This document shows, in pieces, positions 1 to 5,362 of a stretch of 8,334 nt of DNA. This DNA is from Bacillota bacterium. GTDB taxonomy: Bacteria; Bacillota; Dethiobacteria; DTU022; JAAZDR01. The notes under the pieces are model-generated. The model searched no databases, was not told where the DNA came from, and was given only the letters and a program-made list of their open reading frames with translations. The stretch lies in the NCBI GenBank assembly GCA_012512705.1, contig JAAZDR010000171.1:1-8334 (forward strand), given 5' to 3'. The translations under genes were made by a program, and so were the position numbers. Position 1 is the stretch's first letter; the number at the start of each line of letters is the position of its first letter.

Positions 1-808
1 CTTTAATCTCCTTTAAGGCGGCATTTATCTGCTCTAACAATTCCTTATTCTCTTTAGCGATCGCGATACCGAATTCTTCTTCGGTAAAAACACCGCCGAT
101 AGTCTTCATTCCGCCTCTTTCTTCAATATAACGGTTCGCTACAGGTTCATCCATAATCACAGCATCAACCTGTCCGCTTTCCAGGGCAAGAAAAACCTCG
201 TTCACCTGCGGGAAGCGCCTAACATCTTCGCTTTTGAATAGTCCTTCTTCAATTAGATCATCACACTCAAAATCTCCAGTTGTTCCTTCTTGCACGCCGA
301 CAAGCCGACCGGCAAGATCTTCAATGCCGCTGATTCCAGTTTCATCTTCACGAACAACGATCGTCTGACCGGCAACGTAGTATGGATCGGAAAAATTAAC
401 GCTTTCCAGGCGTTCTTCTGTAATTGTTATTCCGGCCACAGCGATATCAATTTGACCATTTTTAACAGCCAAAATCAATCCGCCGAAATCCATATCCAAA
501 ACTTCAAGCTCCATGCCTAGGATAGAGGCGATCTCTTCGGCAAGTTCAATATCAAACCCATCGATCTCTTCATCTTCGTTCAAAAACTCGAAGGGAATAA
601 AACCGGCATTAGTTCCCATGAGCAGAACTTCCTTCTCATCAGCCTCATTTTCGGCTTCGAGATCGGGATCCCCTGCTTCGCTTTTCTCTGTATCATCTCC
701 GGATTCTGTATCAACGGGCTCCTCTGTGGAGCCACAGCCCAAAACAAATGCTAACATCGCAAAGGCCAACAAAAAAATAAATAACTTAAGTAAACTTTTC
801 TTCTTCAC
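1..808 (-). CDS. Family 3 (polar amino acid-type) ABC transporter substrate-binding lipoprotein, C-terminus cut by window edge
   Basis: Translating the minus strand from a GTG at 808 gives 269 codons with no stop before the edge. Residues 1-25 form a lipoprotein signal: basic VKKK, a hydrophobic stretch, and lipobox VLGC with Cys25 as the lipidated residue. Residues 26-60 are a very acidic linker. From about residue 61 the bacterial extracellular solute-binding protein family 3 fold follows: MGTNAGFIPFEF, GFDIELAEEIA, GQIDIAVAGITIT, ER-x-x-x-VNFSDPYY, and GQVDAVIMDEPVA in the second lobe. The protein should sit on the outer face of the membrane and deliver an amino acid or similar small polar solute to a permease/ATPase pair, probably encoded to the left. 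The family is usually 250-290 residues, so few residues are missing. The GTG is chosen because AAGGGGG lies 9 nt upstream and the next ATG (codon 18) is inside the signal. The ligand cannot be named from sequence. Confidence 0.93.
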   Translation of the reverse strand, partial: MKKKSLLKLFIFLLAFAMLAFVLGCGSTEEPVDTESGDDTEKSEAGDPDLEAENEADEKEVLLMGTNAGFIPFEFLNEDEEIDGFDIELAEEIASILGMELEVLDMDFGGLILAVKNGQIDIAVAGITITEERLESVNFSDPYYVAGQTIVVREDETGISGIEDLAGRLVGVQEGTTGDFECDDLIEEGLFKSEDVRRFPQVNEVFLALESGQVDAVIMDEPVANRYIEERGGMKTIGGVFTEEEFGIAIAKENKELLEQINAALKEIK

Positions 809-853
809 CCCAATAAGCCCCCTTGTCTTTCTGTTAATAACTAATACGGAAAT

Positions 854-883
854 ATTATACCATATGGAGCAAACAATTGACAA
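854..883 (-). promoter_or_regulatory. Sigma-A-type promoter for the solute-binding lipoprotein gene
   Basis: On the minus strand TTGTCA (883-878) is followed by an 18 bp spacer and a perfect TATAAT (859-854). Transcription would start near 847, leaving a leader of about 40 nt before the GTG at 808. Confidence 0.7.
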
Positions 884-926
884 TAAGGCAACGCTGCACT
901 GCCGATGCTGGTGTTGCTAACGGTAA

Positions 927-956
927 TTGACAAAAAACGATTTCCCAGGAAATAAT
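927..956 (+). promoter_or_regulatory. Sigma-A-type promoter pointing to the CBM gene
   Basis: A perfect TTGACA (927-932) is followed, after 18 bp, by AATAAT (951-956), which matches five of six -10 bases. Transcription from about 963 would give a leader of about 180 nt before the ATG at 1146. A closer start using the TATATT/TATTAT bases at 1113-1120 is possible but has no good -35 box. Confidence 0.55.
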
Positions 957-1128
957 AAGACAAAGTATTCCCAAACAAGGCTAGTTTCACCAAATCTCTG
1001 CAAAAAGCCATCTATTTGCTGCCATAAACCTACAACCTTTACTGACCATTTATTTCCGCTTATATTGCAAAGTTATTAGCTACATAATAAAAAATGGTTA
1101 AGATGACCTTTATATATTATAAAAAAAT

Positions 1129-1137
1129 AAGGAGTGA
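1129..1137 (+). promoter_or_regulatory. Ribosome binding site of the CBM gene
   Basis: AAGGAGTGA nearly matches the full anti-Shine-Dalgarno complement. It settles the start at ATG 1146 and rules out the GTG at 1134, which lies inside the site. Confidence 0.8.
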
Positions 1138-1145
1138 TTAACGGA

Positions 1146-1439
1146 ATGCATAGAGACGATCGAATTACCGTGGAGCCTGGAAGGCCACGCAGAGGGCAGG
1201 ATGTTAAAATTGATTATCAAGGACTACTTGTAAACAGTGGTGCTGACGGCATCTGGATGCACTACGGCTACGACAGCTGGAAACAAGTTAAAACAATTCC
1301 CATGACAAGGCAGTTTGACGGCAGCTTTACTTGTTCGGTGCGGGCAGAAGCGATGCGCCAAATTAATTTTTGTTTTAAAGACAGTGCGGCAAACTGGGAC
1401 AATAACAATGGTATGAACTGGACGATTGAGGTTTGCTAA
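1146..1439 (+). CDS. Small stand-alone carbohydrate-binding module protein (CBM25/CBM53-like)
   Basis: The 97-residue product is almost entirely one starch/glycogen-type carbohydrate-binding module. Visible features are the first strand VKIDYQGLLVNSGAD, the WMHYGYDSWKQVKTIPM core with Trp and Tyr for sugar stacking, a MTRQFDGSFTCSV strand, INFCFKD, and the closing NWDNNNGMNWTIEV, typical of CBM25 and CBM53. There is no signal peptide and no catalytic domain, so it probably acts in the cytoplasm, perhaps on glycogen; that role is inferred. The start is the ATG at 1146: AAGGAGTGA (1129-1137) is an excellent ribosome binding site ending 8 nt before it (core AAGGAG 11 nt before). An in-frame GTG at 1134 overlaps that site and cannot be used. 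The gene is convergent with ytaF and stands alone. The module type is fairly sure; the ligand is not. Confidence 0.87.
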   Translation: MHRDDRITVEPGRPRRGQDVKIDYQGLLVNSGADGIWMHYGYDSWKQVKTIPMTRQFDGSFTCSVRAEAMRQINFCFKDSAANWDNNNGMNWTIEVC

Positions 1440-1461
1440 AATCAGTTTTCTCATTAAAGTT

Positions 1462-1496
1462 GAAGTGCTGCTGTCTAAGCTACACAGCAGCACTTC
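1462..1496. terminator. Hairpin between convergent CBM and ytaF genes, possible bidirectional terminator
   Basis: GAAGTGCTGCTGT (1462-1474) and ACAGCAGCACTTC (1484-1496) form a perfect 13 bp stem with a 9 nt loop. It starts 22 nt after the CBM stop and directly abuts the ytaF stop codon at 1497-1499. Neither side has a long T run (only AACTTT on the minus strand), so as an intrinsic terminator it is weak by sequence. The position between convergent genes supports the role. Confidence 0.6.
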
Positions 1497-2144
1497 TCAA
1501 AATTTCAGCAGGCCAAGGATAACTAAGATTAAGCCTGGGAGAGCAAATACTTTGCGAGCAAACCAATTATTAGCAGATATTTGGCCTAATGTTAGACCGA
1601 TTGAGACAAAAACCACACACGTGAAGGAAACAACCGGGATTAAGAAAAATGAAAAACCGGCAACAGCAGCGCCGAGCCCAGCGCCAAAAGCATCCAGCCC
1701 TAAAGCTGCACCAAGGGCAAGAGATTCCTTAAAATCTATTACCCCCGACCGATTAAAATCGGCCTTTAGAGGGTCACGAATAATCTGAATGATTATCCCT
1801 AAAGAAGGAAGACGTAAACTTAGCACAGTCGAATTGCCCGGTTCTTCTTGGGCAAGAGTATGTAGATAAGTTTGCCACCCCTGGTAGAGCTGCCAGAGCC
1901 CGATCAATACCAGGATCAACCCACCTAAACTCTCCGCGCCTGAAGGCAGAATGGAGCGAATAAAGCGCCCACTAAACATGGAAACACTCACTAACAGTCC
2001 GGTACAAACACCGATTGCCAGATAAGAAGTAAAAGGCAGCCGAATTCCTCGTAGTCCATAGGCAATACCTACACCAAGGCTATCCATGCTCACAGCAACT
2101 GCAATCAATAATCCATAAATCACACCGACACCCCTTTTTACCAT
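1497..2144 (-). CDS. ytaF: Sporulation membrane protein YtaF (MntP-like fold)
   Basis: The product of about 215 residues is a polytopic membrane protein with about six hydrophobic segments. It shows the YtaF hallmarks: AVAVSMDSLGVGIAYGLRGI near the N-terminus, a middle segment IRDPLKADFNRSGVIDFKE, and LGLDAFGAGLGAA in the second half. The paired Asp-in-membrane motifs relate it to the MntP manganese exporter family, but the middle loop marks YtaF, found in endospore formers; its molecular role is not established. That loop is a good match to an EF-hand calcium site. The start is uncertain. ATG 2165 has no spaced ribosome binding site. ATG 2144 has AGGA 6 nt upstream and is used here. GTG 2123, with AAAGGGG 7 nt upstream, would start right at the first membrane segment and is also plausible. 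The gene follows a strong terminator and so needs its own promoter. Confidence 0.9.
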   Translation of the reverse strand: MVKRGVGVIYGLLIAVAVSMDSLGVGIAYGLRGIRLPFTSYLAIGVCTGLLVSVSMFSGRFIRSILPSGAESLGGLILVLIGLWQLYQGWQTYLHTLAQEEPGNSTVLSLRLPSLGIIIQIIRDPLKADFNRSGVIDFKESLALGAALGLDAFGAGLGAAVAGFSFFLIPVVSFTCVVFVSIGLTLGQISANNWFARKVFALPGLILVILGLLKF

Positions 2145-2163
2145 TTCTGTTCCTAGCGTATTC

Positions 2164-2196
2164 ATCCTATGGTAAAAGGGGAAGAGATGTGATTCA
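2164..2196 (-). promoter_or_regulatory. Candidate sporulation-type promoter of ytaF
   Basis: Between the upstream terminator and ytaF the minus strand has TGAATC (2196-2191) and CATAGGAT (2171-2164) with a 19 bp spacer. This resembles the forespore sigma-G pattern (TGAATA-type -35, CATA-type -10), with a spacer slightly too long. It would start transcription near 2157, compatible with a start at 2144 or 2123 but not 2165. No good sigma-A promoter was seen there. Confidence 0.3.
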
Positions 2197-2200
2197 TAAA

Positions 2201-2228
2201 TAAAAAAAGCCTGGAAAAGTCCAGGCTT
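2201..2228 (-). terminator. Rho-independent terminator after the Ldh2-type dehydrogenase gene
   Basis: On the minus strand AAGCCTGGA (2228-2220), loop CTTT, and TCCAGGCTT (2215-2207) form a 9 bp stem that runs into seven T (2208-2202) and then ATTTAT. It lies about 30 nt after the stop at 2258 and closes the AOR-Ldh2 unit. Confidence 0.92.
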
Positions 2229-2257
2229 AAATTGCTTTCATCTGTTCAACTGTTATC

Positions 2258-3322
2258 TTACTGCAGCCAATCAACGCTTAAGCCCAGCTCATCAACAAGT
2301 GCTTTCAGTTCTTTCTGTAGAGGAGCACTAATCGGGATCCCTTCTTTTTCTCTTCGAAGGGTGTTGTTCCATTCGATCTCACCGGGCATCAAAATCTCTT
2401 TGAAGCCCTCTGCTGGGGCAGAGCCTTTGATCAGGTCAACATAGCGCTCCATCTCTTCGGCAAAAGCATCTTTTTCCCTAAAGAAACCAATATCCATAAC
2501 CATAAAGAAGTTGCCAATATTTTGTGGTTTATCCATATCGCCAAATAAAGAGCCAATACCGTTGCTGTATGCTGCCCCGGCAAGAACGCCACAAAGGATA
2601 TCAATAACCATCGCCAGACCTGACCCCTTAGGTCCGCCCATGGGGAGCAGTCCGCCTTTAAGCGCTTCATCTGGGTCTGTTGTCGGCTTACCCGAGGTAT
2701 CAACACCCCAACCTGTAGGGATCTTTTCACCTTTACGTTTAGCGAGCTCCAGCTTGCCCCGTGCTACTGCCGTTGTTGCCATATCTAGAACTATCGGGGG
2801 ACGTTTGCCGGCAGGAACAGCGATTGCCAGCGGGTTGCTGCCAAGCATTATCTCCCTTCCGCCAAAGGGTACCATTAGCGGAGAAGTGTTCGTGGCACAA
2901 AGGCCGATCATTCCTTCTTTTAAAGGCATCATTGCGTAATAGGCGCCAATACCGAAATGGTTGGTATTGCGCACAACAGCGCAAGCCACACCGAATTCCT
3001 TGGCCTTTTCCATCGCTCGCTGCACTGCTTCTTCCCCTGCCGGTGCGCCAAAACCATTATCAGCATCTATGGCACAGGCTGCACCGCGATCGGAGAGTAG
3101 CTTTCTGTGCGGACGGGCATTAATCAGCCCTTTGCGCATCCGTTTAATATAAATCGGCAGCCTGGCGACACCGTGGGAATCAATACCCCTAAGATCAGCG
3201 GCAACTAGAACGCGGGCAACACTGGCAGCATCTTCTTCAGGAAGCTCGAGCTTAAGCAAAACATCCAACACAAATTTTTCGATCTGGGCGGCGTTAAGAA
3301 TTCTGGTTTCTTTTTCGACCAT
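2258..3322 (-). CDS. Malate/L-lactate dehydrogenase family (Ldh2-type) NAD(P)-dependent 2-hydroxyacid oxidoreductase
   Basis: The 354-residue protein belongs to the Ldh2/MDH2 family (malate, L-lactate, ureidoglycolate, sulfolactate and diketogulonate dehydrogenases), which is unrelated to classical Rossmann lactate dehydrogenases. Family marks are DLRGIDSHGVARLP with the catalytic His50, NTNHFG (119-124), GGREIMLGSNPLAIAVP (about 154-170) at the cofactor site, and GGPKGSGLAMVIDILCG (229-245). Members interconvert 2-hydroxy (often L- or S-) acids and 2-oxoacids, or reduce cyclic imines; the substrate cannot be read from the sequence. The ATG at 3322 is chosen because AAGGAGG (3336-3330) lies 7 nt upstream; an in-frame TTG at 3352 precedes that site and is not the start. 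The gene begins 32 nt after the AOR stop, so the two are probably co-transcribed and functionally linked. The length is normal for the family. Confidence 0.92.
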   Translation of the reverse strand: MVEKETRILNAAQIEKFVLDVLLKLELPEEDAASVARVLVAADLRGIDSHGVARLPIYIKRMRKGLINARPHRKLLSDRGAACAIDADNGFGAPAGEEAVQRAMEKAKEFGVACAVVRNTNHFGIGAYYAMMPLKEGMIGLCATNTSPLMVPFGGREIMLGSNPLAIAVPAGKRPPIVLDMATTAVARGKLELAKRKGEKIPTGWGVDTSGKPTTDPDEALKGGLLPMGGPKGSGLAMVIDILCGVLAGAAYSNGIGSLFGDMDKPQNIGNFFMVMDIGFFREKDAFAEEMERYVDLIKGSAPAEGFKEILMPGEIEWNNTLRREKEGIPISAPLQKELKALVDELGLSVDWLQ

Positions 3323-3354
3323 CAGTTTTCCTCCTTCAAAAACAGACCGCAACT

Positions 3355-5091
3355 TTAAATTTCAACTTCTACGGATAGGTTATCAAAGATTGTTTGCAAA
3401 TCTTTATTATCGATATCGAATTTTGAGCCTGTCGGAGGCAGCTCCTCTTCGCTAAAGAATTCCGGTAAACGGTTATCTGCTACCGTAATGCCAGCGCGGC
3501 GGTTGAATTCAACCTCAGTCATAATACAATCTTTGGCAATTTCAAGGACTTCATTAACACTAAACTCCTTGCCAAAACGATCTCGAAGCAGTTTGGCCAC
3601 CCGTTTAGCGGTTGGCAAAGCCGCTCCAACAAAGAAGCAAAGACCAGCATAATCACAGACAGCGGTAAGAATCTGCAGGTCTTGAGACATTTCGATCTGT
3701 CTTTCGGCAGAACAGGGGTCAGGTGACTCCTTAGTCAGTTCGCGATAACCGGTACGTCCGGGCAGGCAGTTACCAGCTGTATGGTCAGCGCCCATCGGTG
3801 AGGTGGCGTAAGTGACACCAGTTCCTTTTAGCGCACGCGGGTCGTAAGCACTGATACCCTGACCCTTGACTACAGGAACACGTCTCACTCCGAGAACTTT
3901 ACCGGCAATCTCTGTCCCCTGTGCAAGAACACGACCGGTAACAGTACCTTCTTTTAGCTGCTGTAGAAGATCCATCACGCCATCAACGTCACCGAAAGGA
4001 ACGATACCTGCTTCCATAGCCACACCCACAGCATCGCCCAGCTCCATTGTATCCACACCGAAACCGTCACAAAAACGGTCAATTTTAGCGATCGCATCGA
4101 GATCATCGATGCCTAGGTTGCTGCCCATCAGCGCGAGCGTTTCGTATTCAAGGCTAGAGGTAAGATGGTTGCCTTCCTCATCAACATAAACATTTGAACA
4201 GCGAATCGGGCATCCACGCTGACAGTTATGGGCAGTCTTTCCGCCACGTTCTTGGATAACTTTTCTCATACGCTGGCCACTGATGTTTTCAGCTTTTTCA
4301 AAAGAACCGCTGCTGAAGTTACGGGTGGGCAAACAGCCGAGTGCGCTTGTTGTCAGCACAAGGTTTGCTGTTCCAAGCTCTGTCATCACTGTTTTCGTTG
4401 CCGCTAGTTCTTTCGCCCACTCGCGGCTAGTAGCTAAAAATGCGTCACGGTCTGCGCACTGTAGATCATCAGCACCTGAATCATCTACCAAAATAGCCTT
4501 TAACTTTTTACTTCCCATAACAGCACCCATTCCACCACGGGCAGCATGACGTGCCGGATCACCTTCTGGATCGGCGACCGCACAAGTTGCAAGTCGATAC
4601 TGCCTTTCGCCAGCAACACCTATTATGATAATGCCAATCTTTTCCCCATGCTCTTCACGTAACCGCTTGCAGGCTTCATAACTATCTAAACCAAGTAGGT
4701 TCTCTCCGTTAAGGAATGTCGCCCCGTCTTTATTGATTTTAAGGATATACCAACCCTCCTGAGGCTGGTCTTCGACAATCACTGCTTTATAGCCAAGACG
4801 AGCGAGCTTTGCGGCTGCAGTACCGCCGGAGTTTGATTCCTTAATTCCGCCAGTAAGCGGACTCTTCCCTCCGACAGAGAGGCGCCCTGAACAAGGGGCA
4901 GGGGTGCCGCCTAAAAGACCAGGTGCAATAACTAGCTTGTTGTGACGACCTAAGGGTTCACATGTAGGATCAACTTCATCTAAAAGAAGCTGTGAAATCA
5001 GACGTCTTCCACCCATAAATTGGTACTTAGCCGGGGCTTCTTCGATTTTTATAGACTGATTTCTCATATCTACTCTTAAAAATTTATTCAT
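3355..5091 (-). CDS. Tungsten/molybdenum-type aldehyde:ferredoxin oxidoreductase family protein (AOR)
   Basis: The 578-residue protein is a full-length AOR-family enzyme. Such cytoplasmic enzymes hold a bis-pterin tungsten (or molybdenum) site and one 4Fe-4S cluster, and oxidise aldehydes to carboxylic acids with ferredoxin, sometimes in reverse. The N-terminal domain has FMGGRRL and APGLLGGTPAPCSGRLSVGGKSPLTGG (about 56-82); ARGGMGAVMGSKKLKAI lies at 184-200. Cluster ligands are Cys290, Cys294 and Cys298 in HNCQRGCPIRCSN, plus Cys485. Two pterin-binding DxxGL(C/D)-type motifs are visible: D342-GFGVD347 and D480-YAGLC485. SPMGADHTAG is at 431-440. The first Cys spacing is C-x3-C rather than the C-x2-C of the Pyrococcus enzyme. 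The ATG at 5091 has TAGGGGGAT just upstream. Ldh2 follows 32 nt downstream. No partner electron-transfer subunit lies beside it. Family assignment is firm; substrate and metal are not known. Confidence 0.95.
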   Translation of the reverse strand: MNKFLRVDMRNQSIKIEEAPAKYQFMGGRRLISQLLLDEVDPTCEPLGRHNKLVIAPGLLGGTPAPCSGRLSVGGKSPLTGGIKESNSGGTAAAKLARLGYKAVIVEDQPQEGWYILKINKDGATFLNGENLLGLDSYEACKRLREEHGEKIGIIIIGVAGERQYRLATCAVADPEGDPARHAARGGMGAVMGSKKLKAILVDDSGADDLQCADRDAFLATSREWAKELAATKTVMTELGTANLVLTTSALGCLPTRNFSSGSFEKAENISGQRMRKVIQERGGKTAHNCQRGCPIRCSNVYVDEEGNHLTSSLEYETLALMGSNLGIDDLDAIAKIDRFCDGFGVDTMELGDAVGVAMEAGIVPFGDVDGVMDLLQQLKEGTVTGRVLAQGTEIAGKVLGVRRVPVVKGQGISAYDPRALKGTGVTYATSPMGADHTAGNCLPGRTGYRELTKESPDPCSAERQIEMSQDLQILTAVCDYAGLCFFVGAALPTAKRVAKLLRDRFGKEFSVNEVLEIAKDCIMTEVEFNRRAGITVADNRLPEFFSEEELPPTGSKFDIDNKDLQTIFDNLSVEVEI

Positions 5092-5110
5092 GCGTATCCC
5101 CCTATTTAAA

Positions 5111-5183
5111 ATTTAAAAAGCTGGCATACCCTCTGTGAAAACAATAAATCTTAGATATAAATTTAAAACAAAGCTTTTTAAAT
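5111..5183 (-). repeat. 12 bp inverted repeat in the AOR leader
   Basis: ATTTAAAAAGCT (5111-5122) and AGCTTTTTAAAT (5172-5183) are perfect reverse complements 49 bp apart. In the AOR transcript the downstream arm ends about 10 nt before the ribosome binding site, so pairing could form a long hairpin just ahead of it, or the arms could be operator half-sites. The arms are AT-rich, so chance is possible. Confidence 0.45.
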
Positions 5184-5270
5184 ATCACTAAAATCGTAAA
5201 ACAGGTTAAATAAAGCCCAGTACTAATTATTCTATTCGTCATCTAATGCACAGACTCCTGCAAATCAACT

Positions 5271-5299
5271 ATTATAATATTCTTCCTTTCATATATTAG
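5271..5299 (-). promoter_or_regulatory. Candidate promoter of the AOR-Ldh2 unit
   Basis: A perfect TATAAT (5276-5271) lies just after the terminator hairpin; at 17 bp spacing the -35 is a weak CTAATA (5299-5294). A start near 5264 would give a leader of about 170 nt carrying the inverted repeat. A weaker alternative is TTGATT (5268-5263) with TAGATG (5245-5240). Confidence 0.35.
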
Positions 5300-5300
5300 G

Positions 5301-5328
5301 AAAACAGGCACTGAATCAACAGCGCCTG
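5301..5328 (-). terminator. Terminator-like hairpin after the alcohol dehydrogenase gene
   Basis: On the minus strand CAGGCGCTG (5328-5320), loop TTGATT, and CAGTGCCTG (5313-5305) pair over 9 bp with one G-U, followed by TTTTCC. The G-U pair becomes an A-C mismatch on the plus strand, so the structure suits minus-strand RNA. It starts 35 nt after the stop at 5363. The short T run suggests moderate strength. Confidence 0.65.
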
Positions 5329-5362
5329 CCTTTATTTTAAAACAAAACCTTTTTAAAATAAA

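Larger units (their letters stand above)
809..1145. other. 337 bp divergent intergenic region
   Basis: No gene is seen in this gap between the divergent lipoprotein and CBM genes. It holds the minus-strand promoter at 854-883, a plus-strand promoter candidate at 927-956, and the CBM ribosome binding site at 1129-1137. The stretch from about 963 to 1128 is AT-rich. I see no recognised riboswitch, tRNA or credible small ORF in it. Confidence 0.6.
5092..5362. other. 271 bp AT-rich region between alcohol dehydrogenase and AOR
   Basis: No gene is seen. From right to left it holds the hairpin terminator after the alcohol dehydrogenase (5301-5330), a TATAAT candidate promoter (5271-5276), the 12 bp inverted repeat (5111-5183), and the AOR ribosome binding site (about 5093-5102). 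A near-copy of about 22 bp, TTTAAAACAAAGCTTTTTAA at 5162 onwards and TTTAAAACAAAACCTTTTTA at 5336 onwards, occurs at both ends. Confidence 0.5.

Noticed and set aside
513..920. 135-codon Ser-rich plus-strand ORF
   Set aside because: It is the shadow of the solute-binding lipoprotein gene on the minus strand, which has clear family motifs, a ribosome binding site and a promoter.
1094..1141. 15-codon plus-strand ORF just before the CBM gene
   Set aside because: It has no ribosome binding site, is very AT-rich and overlaps the CBM ribosome binding site; a chance reading frame is more likely.
1743..1765. CCGATT/AATCGG palindrome within ytaF
   Set aside because: It lies inside well-conserved coding sequence (ADFNRSG), so it is explained by the protein and not by a separate signal.
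1426..1788. 120-codon plus-strand ORF rich in Lys, Ala and Pro
   Set aside because: It lies opposite ytaF, has no ribosome binding site, and its composition reflects the complement of membrane-protein codons.
2511..2939. 142-codon plus-strand ORF rich in Ser and Pro
   Set aside because: It lies wholly opposite the Ldh2-type dehydrogenase, whose conserved motifs cover the same bases.
5113..5130. TGGCAT-containing sequence resembling a sigma-54 promoter
   Set aside because: It lacks the GC of the -12 element at the right spacing and points away from the AOR gene.
5092..5264. Moco/Tuco-type riboswitch ahead of the AOR gene
   Set aside because: The leader is AT-rich and I cannot find the GC-rich multi-stem core expected for that RNA; only a simple 12 bp inverted repeat is seen.
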